From Saccharothrix sp. ALI-22-I (GTDB lineage Bacteria > Actinomycetota > Actinomycetes > Mycobacteriales > Pseudonocardiaceae): a stretch of DNA of 64,000 nt. This document shows, piece by piece, positions 49,934 to 58,417 of the stretch; positions within the stretch are counted from its first letter, which is position 1, and every line of letters starts with the position of its first letter. The notes under the pieces were generated by a model, which saw only the letters and a list, made by a program, of their open reading frames with translations, ran no database searches and was not told the origin of the DNA. A program made the position numbers and the translations under genes. The stretch covers positions 62,001-126,000 of the forward strand of contig NZ_MTQP01000066.1 in NCBI RefSeq assembly GCF_001984175.1, written 5' to 3'.

Positions 49934-51283
49934 TCAGGAACGGGAGTGGGCGGTCATCGGCAGCCGGTTCGGGTAGAGCAGGCCGATCACCCTGGGACGC
50001 ACGGGTTTCCCCGGCACGGGCACGAGCCGCCAGCGGGCCGCGAGAGTGGCCGCCACGATCGCGATCTCCAGGTGGGCGAACGCGTGGCCGGGGCAGTGGT
50101 GCAGGCCGCCCGCGAACGGCACGTAGGCGCCCTTGGGCAGGGCGGCGGCGCGTTCGGGCAGCCACCGGTCGGGGTCGAAGCGCGCCGGTTCGTCGTAGTA
50201 GCGCGGGTCGTGGTGCAGCGCGTGCGGGCTGAAGCCGACCTCGGTGCCGGCGGGCAGCCGCACGCCACCCAGCGAGACCGATGTGTTGGTGCGCCGCAGC
50301 GTGAGCCACAGGGGGTAGACCCTCAGCACCTCCGTGATCACGCGCTGGAGGTACGGCAGGCTGCGGACGTCGTCGATGGTCGCGGCACGGCCGCCGAGCA
50401 CGTCGTCCACTTCGGCGTGCACCCGCCGCTCCACCGAGGGGTTGCGGGCCAGTTCGTGGAACAGCCAGGCCAGCGCGATCCCGGAGGTCTCGGTGCCCGC
50501 GGTGAGCAGGGTGACCACCTCGTCGCGGATCTGCTGCCGGCCCATCGGCTCGCCGGTGTCCTCGTCCCGCGCGTTCAGCAGCACGGACAGCAGGTCGTCC
50601 CGGTCGCCGCGGGAGGAGTCGACCACGTCGTCCACGACCCGGTGCACGCGCGCGACGGCCTGGTCGAACCGTCGGTTGGCCGGGATCGGCAGCTTCTCCA
50701 GACCGGGCGGGGATAACGCGCGGAGCACGCCCAGCCGGATCAACGTCGGGGTGTGCGCCCGGATCTCCGCGCTCACCGCGGGCCCGAAATCGGCGGAGAA
50801 CAGCGTGCGGCCGACGATGGAGATGGCCAGGTCCTGCATTACCCGGTCCAACCGGACGGTTTGTCCATTCCGCCAGGAATCGGCCAGGTCGACGGCCAGT
50901 GCGGTCATGGTCTCCGAATACCGGGTGAGGGGACGGCGGTGGAACGCGGGTTGGATCATCCGACGTTGTCTGCGGTAGAAATCGCCGTTGGTGCTGACCA
51001 GCCCGTTCCCGAACGCGCGGCGCAGTTTGTCGACGAAGATGCCCTTGTCGAACTTGTCGGTCTCGCCGGTCAGCACCTGGTGCGCCAATTCGGCCGTGGT
51101 GACGAAGTGCAGCGGGATCCTGCCCAGGAAGACGCGCACGACCGGGCCGTGCGACCGCAGATCTGCGGTGAACATGAGACGTTGTCGCAGCAAGGCGGCG
51201 GTGTGGCCGAGCCCGGGTAATCGGCCGGGAACCGTGGGGGCCTCATGTTTTCCGGCGTCACCGGTATTCTGACTGGCGGTCAT
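49934..51283 (-). CDS. Cytochrome P450
   Basis: 449 aa. I-helix 'LLTAGTETSG' (about 260-268), ExxR Glu318-Arg321 in 'TEVLRVYP', and the haem loop 'PFAGGLHHCPGHAFA' with Cys397. The overall sequence ('PGLGHTAALLRQRLMFTADL', 'RRQRRMIQPAFHRRPL') resembles the pentalenene-oxygenase-like bacterial P450s. No terpene synthase, ferredoxin or reductase gene is close, so the substrate is open. It is divergent from a SAM methyltransferase gene. Confidence 0.92.
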   Translation of the reverse strand: MTASQNTGDAGKHEAPTVPGRLPGLGHTAALLRQRLMFTADLRSHGPVVRVFLGRIPLHFVTTAELAHQVLTGETDKFDKGIFVDKLRRAFGNGLVSTNGDFYRRQRRMIQPAFHRRPLTRYSETMTALAVDLADSWRNGQTVRLDRVMQDLAISIVGRTLFSADFGPAVSAEIRAHTPTLIRLGVLRALSPPGLEKLPIPANRRFDQAVARVHRVVDDVVDSSRGDRDDLLSVLLNARDEDTGEPMGRQQIRDEVVTLLTAGTETSGIALAWLFHELARNPSVERRVHAEVDDVLGGRAATIDDVRSLPYLQRVITEVLRVYPLWLTLRRTNTSVSLGGVRLPAGTEVGFSPHALHHDPRYYDEPARFDPDRWLPERAAALPKGAYVPFAGGLHHCPGHAFAHLEIAIVAATLAARWRLVPVPGKPVRPRVIGLLYPNRLPMTAHSRS

Positions 51284-51486
51284 GGAGTGCCGCTCCTAGA
51301 CTCCGGCAAGCGCTTCGGACAAGGTGATTGACCGCGTGCACTCTATGCACCGTTCGGACGTCCCGGGATCGCGCATTAGAGTTAAGTTGTTGGAACCGCT
51401 GGTGCCGTCGGCACACAGACGGTTGGATGTCATAGTTCACCCACCCGATCCCACCCCCCGAAGCTCGAAAGCCCCCGGAGTGCGCC

Positions 51487-52317
51487 ATGAGCGACCTGGA
51501 CTGGGTACCCGAAGGTATCGACATCACCGTGCCTAGCGTGGCCAGGACTTACGACTACCTGCTGGGCGGCGCGCACAACCTCGCCGTGGACCGCGCGATG
51601 GGCGACCAGATGCTCAAGGTCCTGCCCGGCGCGCGCGACCTGGTCCGGTTGAACCGCTCCTTCCTGCGCCGCGCGGTCACCCACCTCGCCGAGCGCGGGG
51701 TCCGGCAGTTCCTGGACATCGGCTCGGGCATCCCCACCGTGGGCAACGTGCACGAGATCGCGCAGGAGGTGGCGCCGGGCTGCCGGGTGGTCTACGTCGA
51801 CAAGGACCCGGTGGCCATCGCGCACAGCCGGCTGATCCTGGCCGACGACCCGGACACCACGGCCGTGCAGGCGGACCTGCGCGAGCCGGAGGACGTGCTG
51901 AGCCGGCCCGAGGTGACCGGGCTGCTGGACTTCGACCAGCCGATCGCGCTGCTCCTGCTGCTGGTCGTGCACTTCGTCAGACCGGACGAGGAGCCGGGCA
52001 AGCTGCTGGCCCGCTACCGGGACCGGCTGGTGCCGGGCAGCTACATGGTGATCTCGCACGCCACCGCCGACGAACGGGCGGAGACCATGCGTCGGGCCGC
52101 GGACACCGTGCGGGAGAGCAAGTCGAAGGACAACCTGGTGTACCGCACGCACGCCGAGGTGACGGAACTGTTCGACGGTTACGACCTGGTCGAGCCGGGA
52201 GTGGTCGGACACGCGCTGTGGCGGCCGGGCGGCGTCGGCGACATCGCGGACCAGGCCGAGGACAACAACCAGGTCTGGGCAGGTGTGGGGCGCAAGCCGG
52301 TGACCGGAGGCCACTGA
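51487..52317 (+). CDS. SAM-dependent methyltransferase, PF04672 family
   Basis: 276 aa of the actinobacterial family once called DUF574. Family opening 'SVARTYDYLLGGAHNLAVDR', SAM site 'QFLDIGSGIPTVGNVHEIAQ', and acidic loop 'VVYVDKDPVAIAHSRLIL'. Its targets are unknown. One base separates its stop from the next ATG (a degenerate GGDEF/EAL protein), a frequent pairing, so the two are one operon. A paralogue is encoded at 58418. Confidence 0.88.
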   Translation: MSDLDWVPEGIDITVPSVARTYDYLLGGAHNLAVDRAMGDQMLKVLPGARDLVRLNRSFLRRAVTHLAERGVRQFLDIGSGIPTVGNVHEIAQEVAPGCRVVYVDKDPVAIAHSRLILADDPDTTAVQADLREPEDVLSRPEVTGLLDFDQPIALLLLLVVHFVRPDEEPGKLLARYRDRLVPGSYMVISHATADERAETMRRAADTVRESKSKDNLVYRTHAEVTELFDGYDLVEPGVVGHALWRPGGVGDIADQAEDNNQVWAGVGRKPVTGGH

Positions 52318-52318
52318 G

Positions 52319-54427
52319 ATGACCGCTCCGCTCCCCCAGGACGCGGAAGGGCTGCGCGCCCGCACGAAGCTCGCGAAGAAGTGGGCCTACCTGCTCAGCT
52401 CCAAGACGTTCGTCCCGATGGCCAACGCCGAGCTGGAGCGCCAACTCCTCGGCCTGGTCGAACGGCTGTGCGCCGCGGTGGTGACCGAGGCGCTGGCGCA
52501 GCGCGCCGGCCGGGAGGCCGGCGACGCGCTGGTCGCGATGAACTGCACATCGGCCGAGAGCCTCCAGGTGTCGGTGGAGATCGTGAGCAAGGGACTGCTC
52601 GGCATGCCCTCGCTCGCCCCGCCGGACAAGCTGCGCGAACGCGTGGTCGACGTGATCGCCTCACTCGCGGCCGGGTTCGTGGACCGGGTCAGGGCGACCA
52701 CGTTGGCCCAGCAGGAGCAGCTGGGCCGCTCGCTGTACCGGGCGATGCGCCAGGCCCAGGCGGAACTCCAGGTCAGCGAGGCCCGGTTCGAGCTGTTGGA
52801 GCAGCACCTGTCCACCGGCATCGCGACCACCGACCTGGACGGCGTGCTGGTGCGGTCGAACGCCGCGCTGGCCCGAATCCTGGACCGGCAGTCGGCCGGG
52901 CTGACCGGGATGTCGCTGTTCGAGCTGGTGCACCCGGACGAGCGGGCCGGGCTGCGGGCCGACTTCGCGGCGCTGATCGCGGGCGGCACGGCGTCGATCA
53001 GCCAGCCGCGCCAGCTGCTGCGCGCCGACGGCGAGCTGGCCTGGGTGACGCTCACGCTGTCGCCGCTGCGCCGGATCGAGGGCCCGCCGCAGGTGATGGT
53101 GCTCGCCGAGGACGCGACCGACGTCAACCTGCTGCAGGGCCAGCTCAACCACCAGGCGCTGCACGACGTGCTGACCAGGCTGCCGAACCGGCAGTACTTC
53201 ACCAGCCGGCTGGAACAGGCGCTGCGCACCGCGGACCCGGGCACCGGCATCAGCGTGTTCCACCTCGACCTGGACGGGTTCTCCCGGATCACCGGCGGTC
53301 TGGGCCGCGAGGTCGGCGACCACGTGCTCAAGATCGTCGCCGGTCGGCTCCAGGCGGTCGTCGTCGAGGAGACCGCGATGGTGGCCCGGTTCGGCCACGA
53401 CGAGTTCGCGATCCTGGTGGAGAACACGCCGACCACACCGGACGTGGTGACGATGATCCGGCGGATCAACGACCTGCTGTCCGTGCCGTTCCACTCCGGC
53501 GGCAGCCGGGTGGCGGTGTCGGCGACGATCGGCGTGGTGCACCGGCCGCCGCGCGACTCGGCGCCGTCGGCCCTGCTCGACTCGGCGGATCTGACGTTGC
53601 GCCGGGCCAGGGGCAACGGCCGCCGGCAGTGGGAGCTGGCCGACCGGGCGGAGGACGGCCGCGACCGGCGCACGTTCAGCCTGGCCGCGACCATGCCCGG
53701 CGCGTGGGAGAACGGCGAGATCCAGGTGCTGTACCGGCCGGTGGTGCGGCTGTCCGACGAGCGGATCGAGTCGGTCGAGGCGTTGTTGCGGTGGGACCAC
53801 CCGAAGTTGGGCGGGCTGCCGCACGAGCAGTGCCTGGCGTTGGCCGAGGACACCGGGCTGATCGTGCCGCTGGGCGAGTGGGCGCTGCGGGTCGCGTGCG
53901 ACCAGGCGCGGGCGTGGCGGCGGGAGCTGCGGCGCGACCTGCCGGTGCGGTGGGCGTTGACGCCGAGCCAGGCGGCGGACCCGGACCTGCTCGGCGTGGT
54001 GCGCGAAGTGCTGTCCGACACCGGGCTGCCGCCGTCGTCGCTGCGGCTGGGCGCGCCCGCTCAGGCGCTGTTCGGCGACCGCGGTGAGGCGGCCGACAAC
54101 CTGCGTTACCTGGCCGAGGACGAGGTCGGCGTGGAGCTGGAGGAGTTCACCGCCGCGCCCGCCGACCTGCTGCGCCTGCTGGAGGGGCTGCCGGTGCGCG
54201 CGGTGCGGATGACCCAGTCGCCCGCCGCGGAGCCGGATTCGGCCGTGGCGGGGGCGTTGGCCCGTGTGCTGGAGGTGGTGCGTGACGCCGGCGTCGGCCT
54301 GACCGCGGTCGGCGTCACGACACCCGGACAAGCCCGGTGGTGGCGGGAGGTGGGTGCGGACACCGCGTCCGGCCCCCTGTTCGCTCCCGCCGGTCCACCG
54401 GACGCGATCAACCGATGGTGCAGGTGA
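52319..54427 (+). CDS. PAS-GGDEF-EAL protein with degenerate active sites
   Basis: 702 aa. A helical N-terminal sensor (1-140), a PAS domain (about 150-270), a GGDEF-like domain (275-440) in which the signature reads 'FGHDEF' (359-363), and an EAL-like domain (from 465) that keeps 'ESVEALLRW' but lacks the later metal and catalytic motifs: 'VGVELEEFTAAPADLLRL' stands where LDDFGTGYSSL is usual. It is probably inactive as a phosphodiesterase, and cyclase activity is doubtful. A cyclic-di-GMP receptor or scaffold is more likely. The last 20 bases overlap the convergent GH26 gene. Confidence 0.85.
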   Translation: MTAPLPQDAEGLRARTKLAKKWAYLLSSKTFVPMANAELERQLLGLVERLCAAVVTEALAQRAGREAGDALVAMNCTSAESLQVSVEIVSKGLLGMPSLAPPDKLRERVVDVIASLAAGFVDRVRATTLAQQEQLGRSLYRAMRQAQAELQVSEARFELLEQHLSTGIATTDLDGVLVRSNAALARILDRQSAGLTGMSLFELVHPDERAGLRADFAALIAGGTASISQPRQLLRADGELAWVTLTLSPLRRIEGPPQVMVLAEDATDVNLLQGQLNHQALHDVLTRLPNRQYFTSRLEQALRTADPGTGISVFHLDLDGFSRITGGLGREVGDHVLKIVAGRLQAVVVEETAMVARFGHDEFAILVENTPTTPDVVTMIRRINDLLSVPFHSGGSRVAVSATIGVVHRPPRDSAPSALLDSADLTLRRARGNGRRQWELADRAEDGRDRRTFSLAATMPGAWENGEIQVLYRPVVRLSDERIESVEALLRWDHPKLGGLPHEQCLALAEDTGLIVPLGEWALRVACDQARAWRRELRRDLPVRWALTPSQAADPDLLGVVREVLSDTGLPPSSLRLGAPAQALFGDRGEAADNLRYLAEDEVGVELEEFTAAPADLLRLLEGLPVRAVRMTQSPAAEPDSAVAGALARVLEVVRDAGVGLTAVGVTTPGQARWWREVGADTASGPLFAPAGPPDAINRWCR

Positions 54428-56108
54428 AGACGGACGCGTTCGGGACGCCGTCGGCCAGGAACCCGAACGTGGTGCTCTCCCCCGGCTTCACCCCCGCGTT
54501 CCACGAGAGGTTGCGCGCGGTCGCGGTCTTGCCGTCGCTGATGACGGTCGCGCCCCAGACGTGCCGGATGTGCTGACCGGGGCCCAGCGGCCAGAACACC
54601 TGCCAGCCGTTGGACGGCGCGTTCTCCGCGTGCCGCAGGGTGACCTCGGCGTGGAACCCGGTGCCCCACTGCGCGACCACGCGCATCGTCGCCGTGCAGT
54701 CGCCGCGGGTCGTCTTGAAGTCCGGCAACTCGTCGAGCGTGATCACGTGCGGGTCGTGGTAGACGCGTTGCACGAAGTCGCGCGGGTTGACCACGCCGTC
54801 CTGGATGAACGAGCCGGACCAGGTGACGAACCAGCTCCAGCGGGCCTCGTAGGCGCGCACCAGCTCCGGGTCCGGGATGGAGCCGACCTCGCCCAGCGCC
54901 ACCAGCTTGCGGTCCCGGCCCAGCTCGACCAGCCGTTCGTACGGTCCGATCACCGGGCCGTGATCGCCCTGCGGCGGGTAGGAGTCCATGCTCACCACGT
55001 CGACCACGTCGTCACCCGGGTACCACTCGGGCGCGATCGAGTTCCACACCCAGATGAGGTTGTGCAGGCCGTGGTGGCCGACCAGGCGCTGGTGCATCAG
55101 CCGGTACAGCTCCTTGGCCGGGCCGGGCCCCTTGGCGCCCCACCAGAACCAACCGCCCTCGGCCTCGTGCAGCGGTCGCCACAGCACCGGCACCTTCGCG
55201 TCCGCGAGGCGCTTGAGCTGCACCGCGATCGCGTCCATGTCCCGGATCAGCAGCCGGTAGTCCGCCGACGTGGGATCGGCCAGCGCGGCGGCGACGTCGA
55301 ACGTGGTCGCGTCGGTGTAGAAGCCGCGCCACCACTCCTTGCCCGGCTGGTCGATCAGGCCGCTCGGCGCGTTCCAGTGCCACGCCAGGGTGACGATGCC
55401 GCCGCGCTGGTCGTAGGCGAGGGCGTGGTCGACGTCCCGGCCGACCGTGCCGCGCTCGACCCGGCTCGGTGAGTAGTCCATCAGGTCCAGGCCCGCGATC
55501 GCGGGCGCCTTGCCGATGTTCTGCTCGACCCAGTCGATGCTCGCCTGGTCCTGCTGGCCCGACAGGGTGTTCTTGCCGTGGTTCGCGGCCAGGTAGCGCA
55601 TCAGGCCCTTGGCCTCGGGGGTGGCGGCCGGGTCGGTGAGCGCGCCGGTGACCTGGTGCGGCGGTCGCGGCGCGCTGGGCGTCACCTTGATCGCGTCGAT
55701 CAGGTACCAGCCCCAGTTGTTGGTGATGGTGATGGTGTTGTCGCCCTCGCGCAGCAACACCTTGCCCGCGGGGATCGAGGTGAACGTGGGGTGCTCGGGG
55801 AAGGAGACGTCGCCGAGTCCGCTGCCGTTGAGCGACAGCGAGGCCGTCTTCGGGCCGTACGGGGTGGCGTAGCGGACGGTGAGGTCGTGCAGGCCTCCCG
55901 GGCTGTCCGGGATGGTGATGGTCACGTGGTCCGCGGCCTCGTCGAACCCGGTGACGTAACCGGTTCCGGAGAACCCTTCGACGGTCGTCTCTACCACCAC
56001 GCCGGATAACGCGCCGTCCTCGGCCTCGATCCAGTCGCCGGGCGCGGCGGCGGCCGCGGGTGGGGCGAGAGCCAGGGCTAACAGCGAGACGAGCAGCAAC
56101 AACCTCAC
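54408..56108 (-). CDS. Secreted GH26 beta-mannanase with CBM35 and CBM2-like domains
   Basis: 566 aa from GTG 56108. Signal peptide about 1-22. Residues 25-142 are CBM35-like ('DWIEAEDGALSGVVVETTVE' ... 'YLIDAIKV'), 150-455 the GH26 catalytic domain with acid Glu315 in 'LWRPLHEAEGGWFWWG' and nucleophile Glu407 in 'LVALGEVGS', and 470-566 a CBM2-like cellulose-binding domain ('CTATMRVVAQWGTGFHAEVT', 'NAGVKPGESTTFGFLADG', final 'FTCTIG'). It cleaves mannans in plant cell walls. Codon 10 is TTA (56079-56081). A CebR-type box lies 60 bases upstream. Confidence 0.93.
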   Translation of the reverse strand: MRLLLLVSLLALALAPPAAAAAPGDWIEAEDGALSGVVVETTVEGFSGTGYVTGFDEAADHVTITIPDSPGGLHDLTVRYATPYGPKTASLSLNGSGLGDVSFPEHPTFTSIPAGKVLLREGDNTITITNNWGWYLIDAIKVTPSAPRPPHQVTGALTDPAATPEAKGLMRYLAANHGKNTLSGQQDQASIDWVEQNIGKAPAIAGLDLMDYSPSRVERGTVGRDVDHALAYDQRGGIVTLAWHWNAPSGLIDQPGKEWWRGFYTDATTFDVAAALADPTSADYRLLIRDMDAIAVQLKRLADAKVPVLWRPLHEAEGGWFWWGAKGPGPAKELYRLMHQRLVGHHGLHNLIWVWNSIAPEWYPGDDVVDVVSMDSYPPQGDHGPVIGPYERLVELGRDRKLVALGEVGSIPDPELVRAYEARWSWFVTWSGSFIQDGVVNPRDFVQRVYHDPHVITLDELPDFKTTRGDCTATMRVVAQWGTGFHAEVTLRHAENAPSNGWQVFWPLGPGQHIRHVWGATVISDGKTATARNLSWNAGVKPGESTTFGFLADGVPNASVFTCTIG

Positions 56109-56157
56109 GTCGTTCTTGTCCCTTCACCGTCGTTGGCAGGGGCGCTAGCCTCGGTCC

Positions 56158-56191
56158 CTATGCGTTCTGGGAGCGCTCCCAGAGAGCATAG
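56158..56191. promoter_or_regulatory. CebR-type operator inside a longer inverted repeat
   Basis: TGGGAGCGCTCCCA (56168-56181) equals the known Streptomyces CebR (cellobiose-responsive LacI) site. It is extended to CTGGGAGCGCTCCCAG and flanked symmetrically by CTATGC (56158-56163) and GCATAG (56186-56191). It lies between the GH26 gene and the GH12 remnant. Confidence 0.9.
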
Positions 56192-56217
56192 GGCGCACGA
56201 CACGCACAACAAAGGAG

Positions 56218-56433
56218 TTGTTCGTCAACGCATCCACGAGTCCCCGACTGGCCGCCCCAGGGCCGGCCGTCGCCGGATTGGTGGATGGACCGGCCATCGC
56301 CATCAGCCCACCGCAGGCCGCCGCCGCGACCACGATCTGCGAGAAGTACGGCTCCACGACAATCGAGGGCGGCCGGTACGTCGTCCAGAACAACGAGCGG
56401 GGCAGGCGATGCTTCCACCTTCCGGGTGCCTGA
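56218..56433 (+). pseudogene. GH12 endoglucanase/xyloglucanase remnant
   Basis: 71 codons preceded by AAAGGAG, with a decayed signal peptide ('GPAVAGLVDGPAIAISPPQA') and then 'TTICEKYGSTTIEGG' and 'RYVVQNNE', the N-terminus of GH12 cellulases. After 'QNNE' the sequence turns to 'RGRRCFHLPGA' and stops; the remaining 200 or so residues are absent. The start codon is TTG at best. The CebR box 37 bases upstream is intact. Confidence 0.75.
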
Positions 56434-56500
56434 CGACTGGGTCGTCGCCCAGACTGTGCACTTGACCAGTTCTCTGCTCGACCACGCAGCCCGAGAGGCC

Positions 56501-58186
56501 ATGAACGGGTGTTCCGGACGTCGCCGACTGCTGCCGCTGGCCGTTGTCACCGTCGTGGTGACCGTGCTCGCGGCGACGAACGTGCTGCCCCCGTGGCCGG
56601 GCCTGCCCCACCTGCTGGCGCTGCCGCCGATGGATCTGTTCGCCGATCTGCGGGTGCTGCTCACCCGGGCGACTTCGGTGCCGGCGTTCGTGCTGTTGCT
56701 GGTGCTGGTGCTCACCGTGCGCGTCCTGGCGATGGCCGTGATGCTCGGCGGCCCCAGCCGGGCCACGGTGCGGTTCGCGGCCCTGTTCTACGGCATTGTG
56801 CTGCTACCGGTGCTCGTCGGCGCGCAGTTGGACTACATGGCCTTCGCGATGCTGTTCGCGCGGTTGTTCTGGCCGGCGGTGGCGCTGGTGGCGGCGCTCG
56901 GTCTGCTCGCCGGCCCGGTGCCATGGCAGGGCAGTCCGCGGCTGCGCACGGCACTGCGGCGAACCTGGCGCGGCGGTCTGCGCGTCGGGGTCATGCTGCC
57001 CTACGCCGCGGTGATCGTGCTGCTCGGTGTGGTCACCGACGCGTGGCCGGAGCCGATGGTGACGGTGGCGCTGGTGCCGGTCTCGGCGCTGGCCACCGGG
57101 TTCACCATCGTGCTGCTCAGCCGGCCGCCCAGGCCCGGAGCGCGGCGCCGCCTCGCCGTCGCCGCCGCCGCGTCCACGGTGGCGGGCACCGTGTTCATCG
57201 CCACCCGCCCGCACGAGCCCGCGCCCCGGCCCCCACCCAGGGAGGGCTCGATGATGGTCATGTCAGGCATCAACTCCTCCTCGGGAAACGGCGGCATGTT
57301 CCACACGCGACCGGAGAAGTTCGGCCTGACCTGTGATCAGATCTACTACTACTCCTATGCGGGGCCGGGCGACGGACAGCCCCGCGGAGTCGCGGAATGC
57401 CCGATCCGCACCGGCGCACCCTTCGAGGCCGTGCACACCCACCGGCCGATGGCCGAGCAGGCGGCGCTGTTCGCCGAGCAGGTCCGCGACCTGCCCCGAC
57501 CGCTGATGGTGATGGCCCATTCCCACGCCGCGTGGGTGGCCTGGACCGCCGTGGCCGGCGGCATGGCGCCCCAGGTCGACGTGCTCGTCCTGAACGGCCC
57601 GTTCCGGCAGAGCATCCAGGGTTACCCGCCACCGGGCCAGAACGGTCCCGGCAAGACCGCCGGTGACCTGCTTCGGCTGTCGGTGCACCTCGGCAACCTG
57701 TTCGGCGCCAACCACGAGCCCGACTCACCCGCCGCCCGCGAGACACTCGCGGACCCGACAGCGCCCACCGCGATCTTCGCCCGCCCGCTACCCCCGGGCG
57801 TGCGCGCGATCGCCGTGCACGCGACGGTCGATCTGCCACTGCAGCCGTCCGGCTGGCGGCTGCCGATCGAACACAACACGTGCCCACTGCGCGTAGCCCA
57901 CTCATCCCTGCCCGGATCGGACGCGACGACCGAGGAGGTGAACCGCTTCCTCGACCGCAGGCCGCCACCACCGTGCCCGCCATGGCGGGACTGGGGCGTG
58001 CCGATGACCCGAGGCTTCACCGTCCCCGCAACACGGACCCCACCACGAGCCCCACCACACAGCACTGTCCCCGTCCCCGGTAGCTCTCGCCGAAGGTGGC
58101 GCGGGCCATGTCGAGCGGGCCCGACGCACGCTACAGCTGCGGGCCGGCCTGCTGTGGCGGGGCGAACTCGCCAGCGCCCGTGCTGA
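56501..58186 (+). CDS. Membrane protein with external alpha/beta-hydrolase-like domain
   Basis: 561 aa. About six to seven helices fill residues 1-230 ('LLPLAVVTVVVTVLAATNVL', 'VPAFVLLLVLVLTVRVLAMA', 'PYAAVIVLLGVVTDAWPEPM'), followed by an external domain: 'MMVMSGINSSSGNGG', then 'LMVMAHSHAAWVAWTAVAGG' in the position of a hydrolase nucleophile elbow and 'IAVHATVDLPLQPSGWRLPI'. The elbow reads A-H-S-H-A, unlike the usual G-x-S-x-G. The C-terminal 70 residues are Pro/Arg-rich and may be a read-through tail. I do not know the function. ATG 56501 has GAGAGG upstream. Confidence 0.65.
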   Translation: MNGCSGRRRLLPLAVVTVVVTVLAATNVLPPWPGLPHLLALPPMDLFADLRVLLTRATSVPAFVLLLVLVLTVRVLAMAVMLGGPSRATVRFAALFYGIVLLPVLVGAQLDYMAFAMLFARLFWPAVALVAALGLLAGPVPWQGSPRLRTALRRTWRGGLRVGVMLPYAAVIVLLGVVTDAWPEPMVTVALVPVSALATGFTIVLLSRPPRPGARRRLAVAAAASTVAGTVFIATRPHEPAPRPPPREGSMMVMSGINSSSGNGGMFHTRPEKFGLTCDQIYYYSYAGPGDGQPRGVAECPIRTGAPFEAVHTHRPMAEQAALFAEQVRDLPRPLMVMAHSHAAWVAWTAVAGGMAPQVDVLVLNGPFRQSIQGYPPPGQNGPGKTAGDLLRLSVHLGNLFGANHEPDSPAARETLADPTAPTAIFARPLPPGVRAIAVHATVDLPLQPSGWRLPIEHNTCPLRVAHSSLPGSDATTEEVNRFLDRRPPPPCPPWRDWGVPMTRGFTVPATRTPPRAPPHSTVPVPGSSRRRWRGPCRAGPTHATAAGRPAVAGRTRQRPC

Positions 58187-58332
58187 TGATCCGGCGTCGC
58201 ATCGACGAGGACCTGCGCACCCTCCGGGTCGCGGCGGAGGCGGCGTCGCCGGAGGTGCGCGGCCTACTGGCCGCGGTCGCCACCCGCGTCCACTCCCTGA
58301 TCACCGCCGGTAGCCCGGCCGCACCGTCGTGA
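58186..58332 (+). CDS. Small hypothetical protein
   Basis: 48 codons whose ATG overlaps the stop of the preceding membrane-hydrolase gene (TGATG). The peptide is one amphipathic helix ('RRRIDEDLRTLRVAAEAASP', 'EVRGLLAAVATRVHSLI'). An in-frame longer start at 58096 would overlap the neighbour heavily. Coding is likely from codon bias, but the family is not recognised. Confidence 0.45.
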   Translation: MIRRRIDEDLRTLRVAAEAASPEVRGLLAAVATRVHSLITAGSPAAPS

Positions 58333-58417
58333 CCGCGTATCGACCGACTAGCGTGAGCACATCGACCACAGGCCGGCGCGAAAGAGGGATGGCATGTACC
58401 AAGAGGAGAAGCCGACC

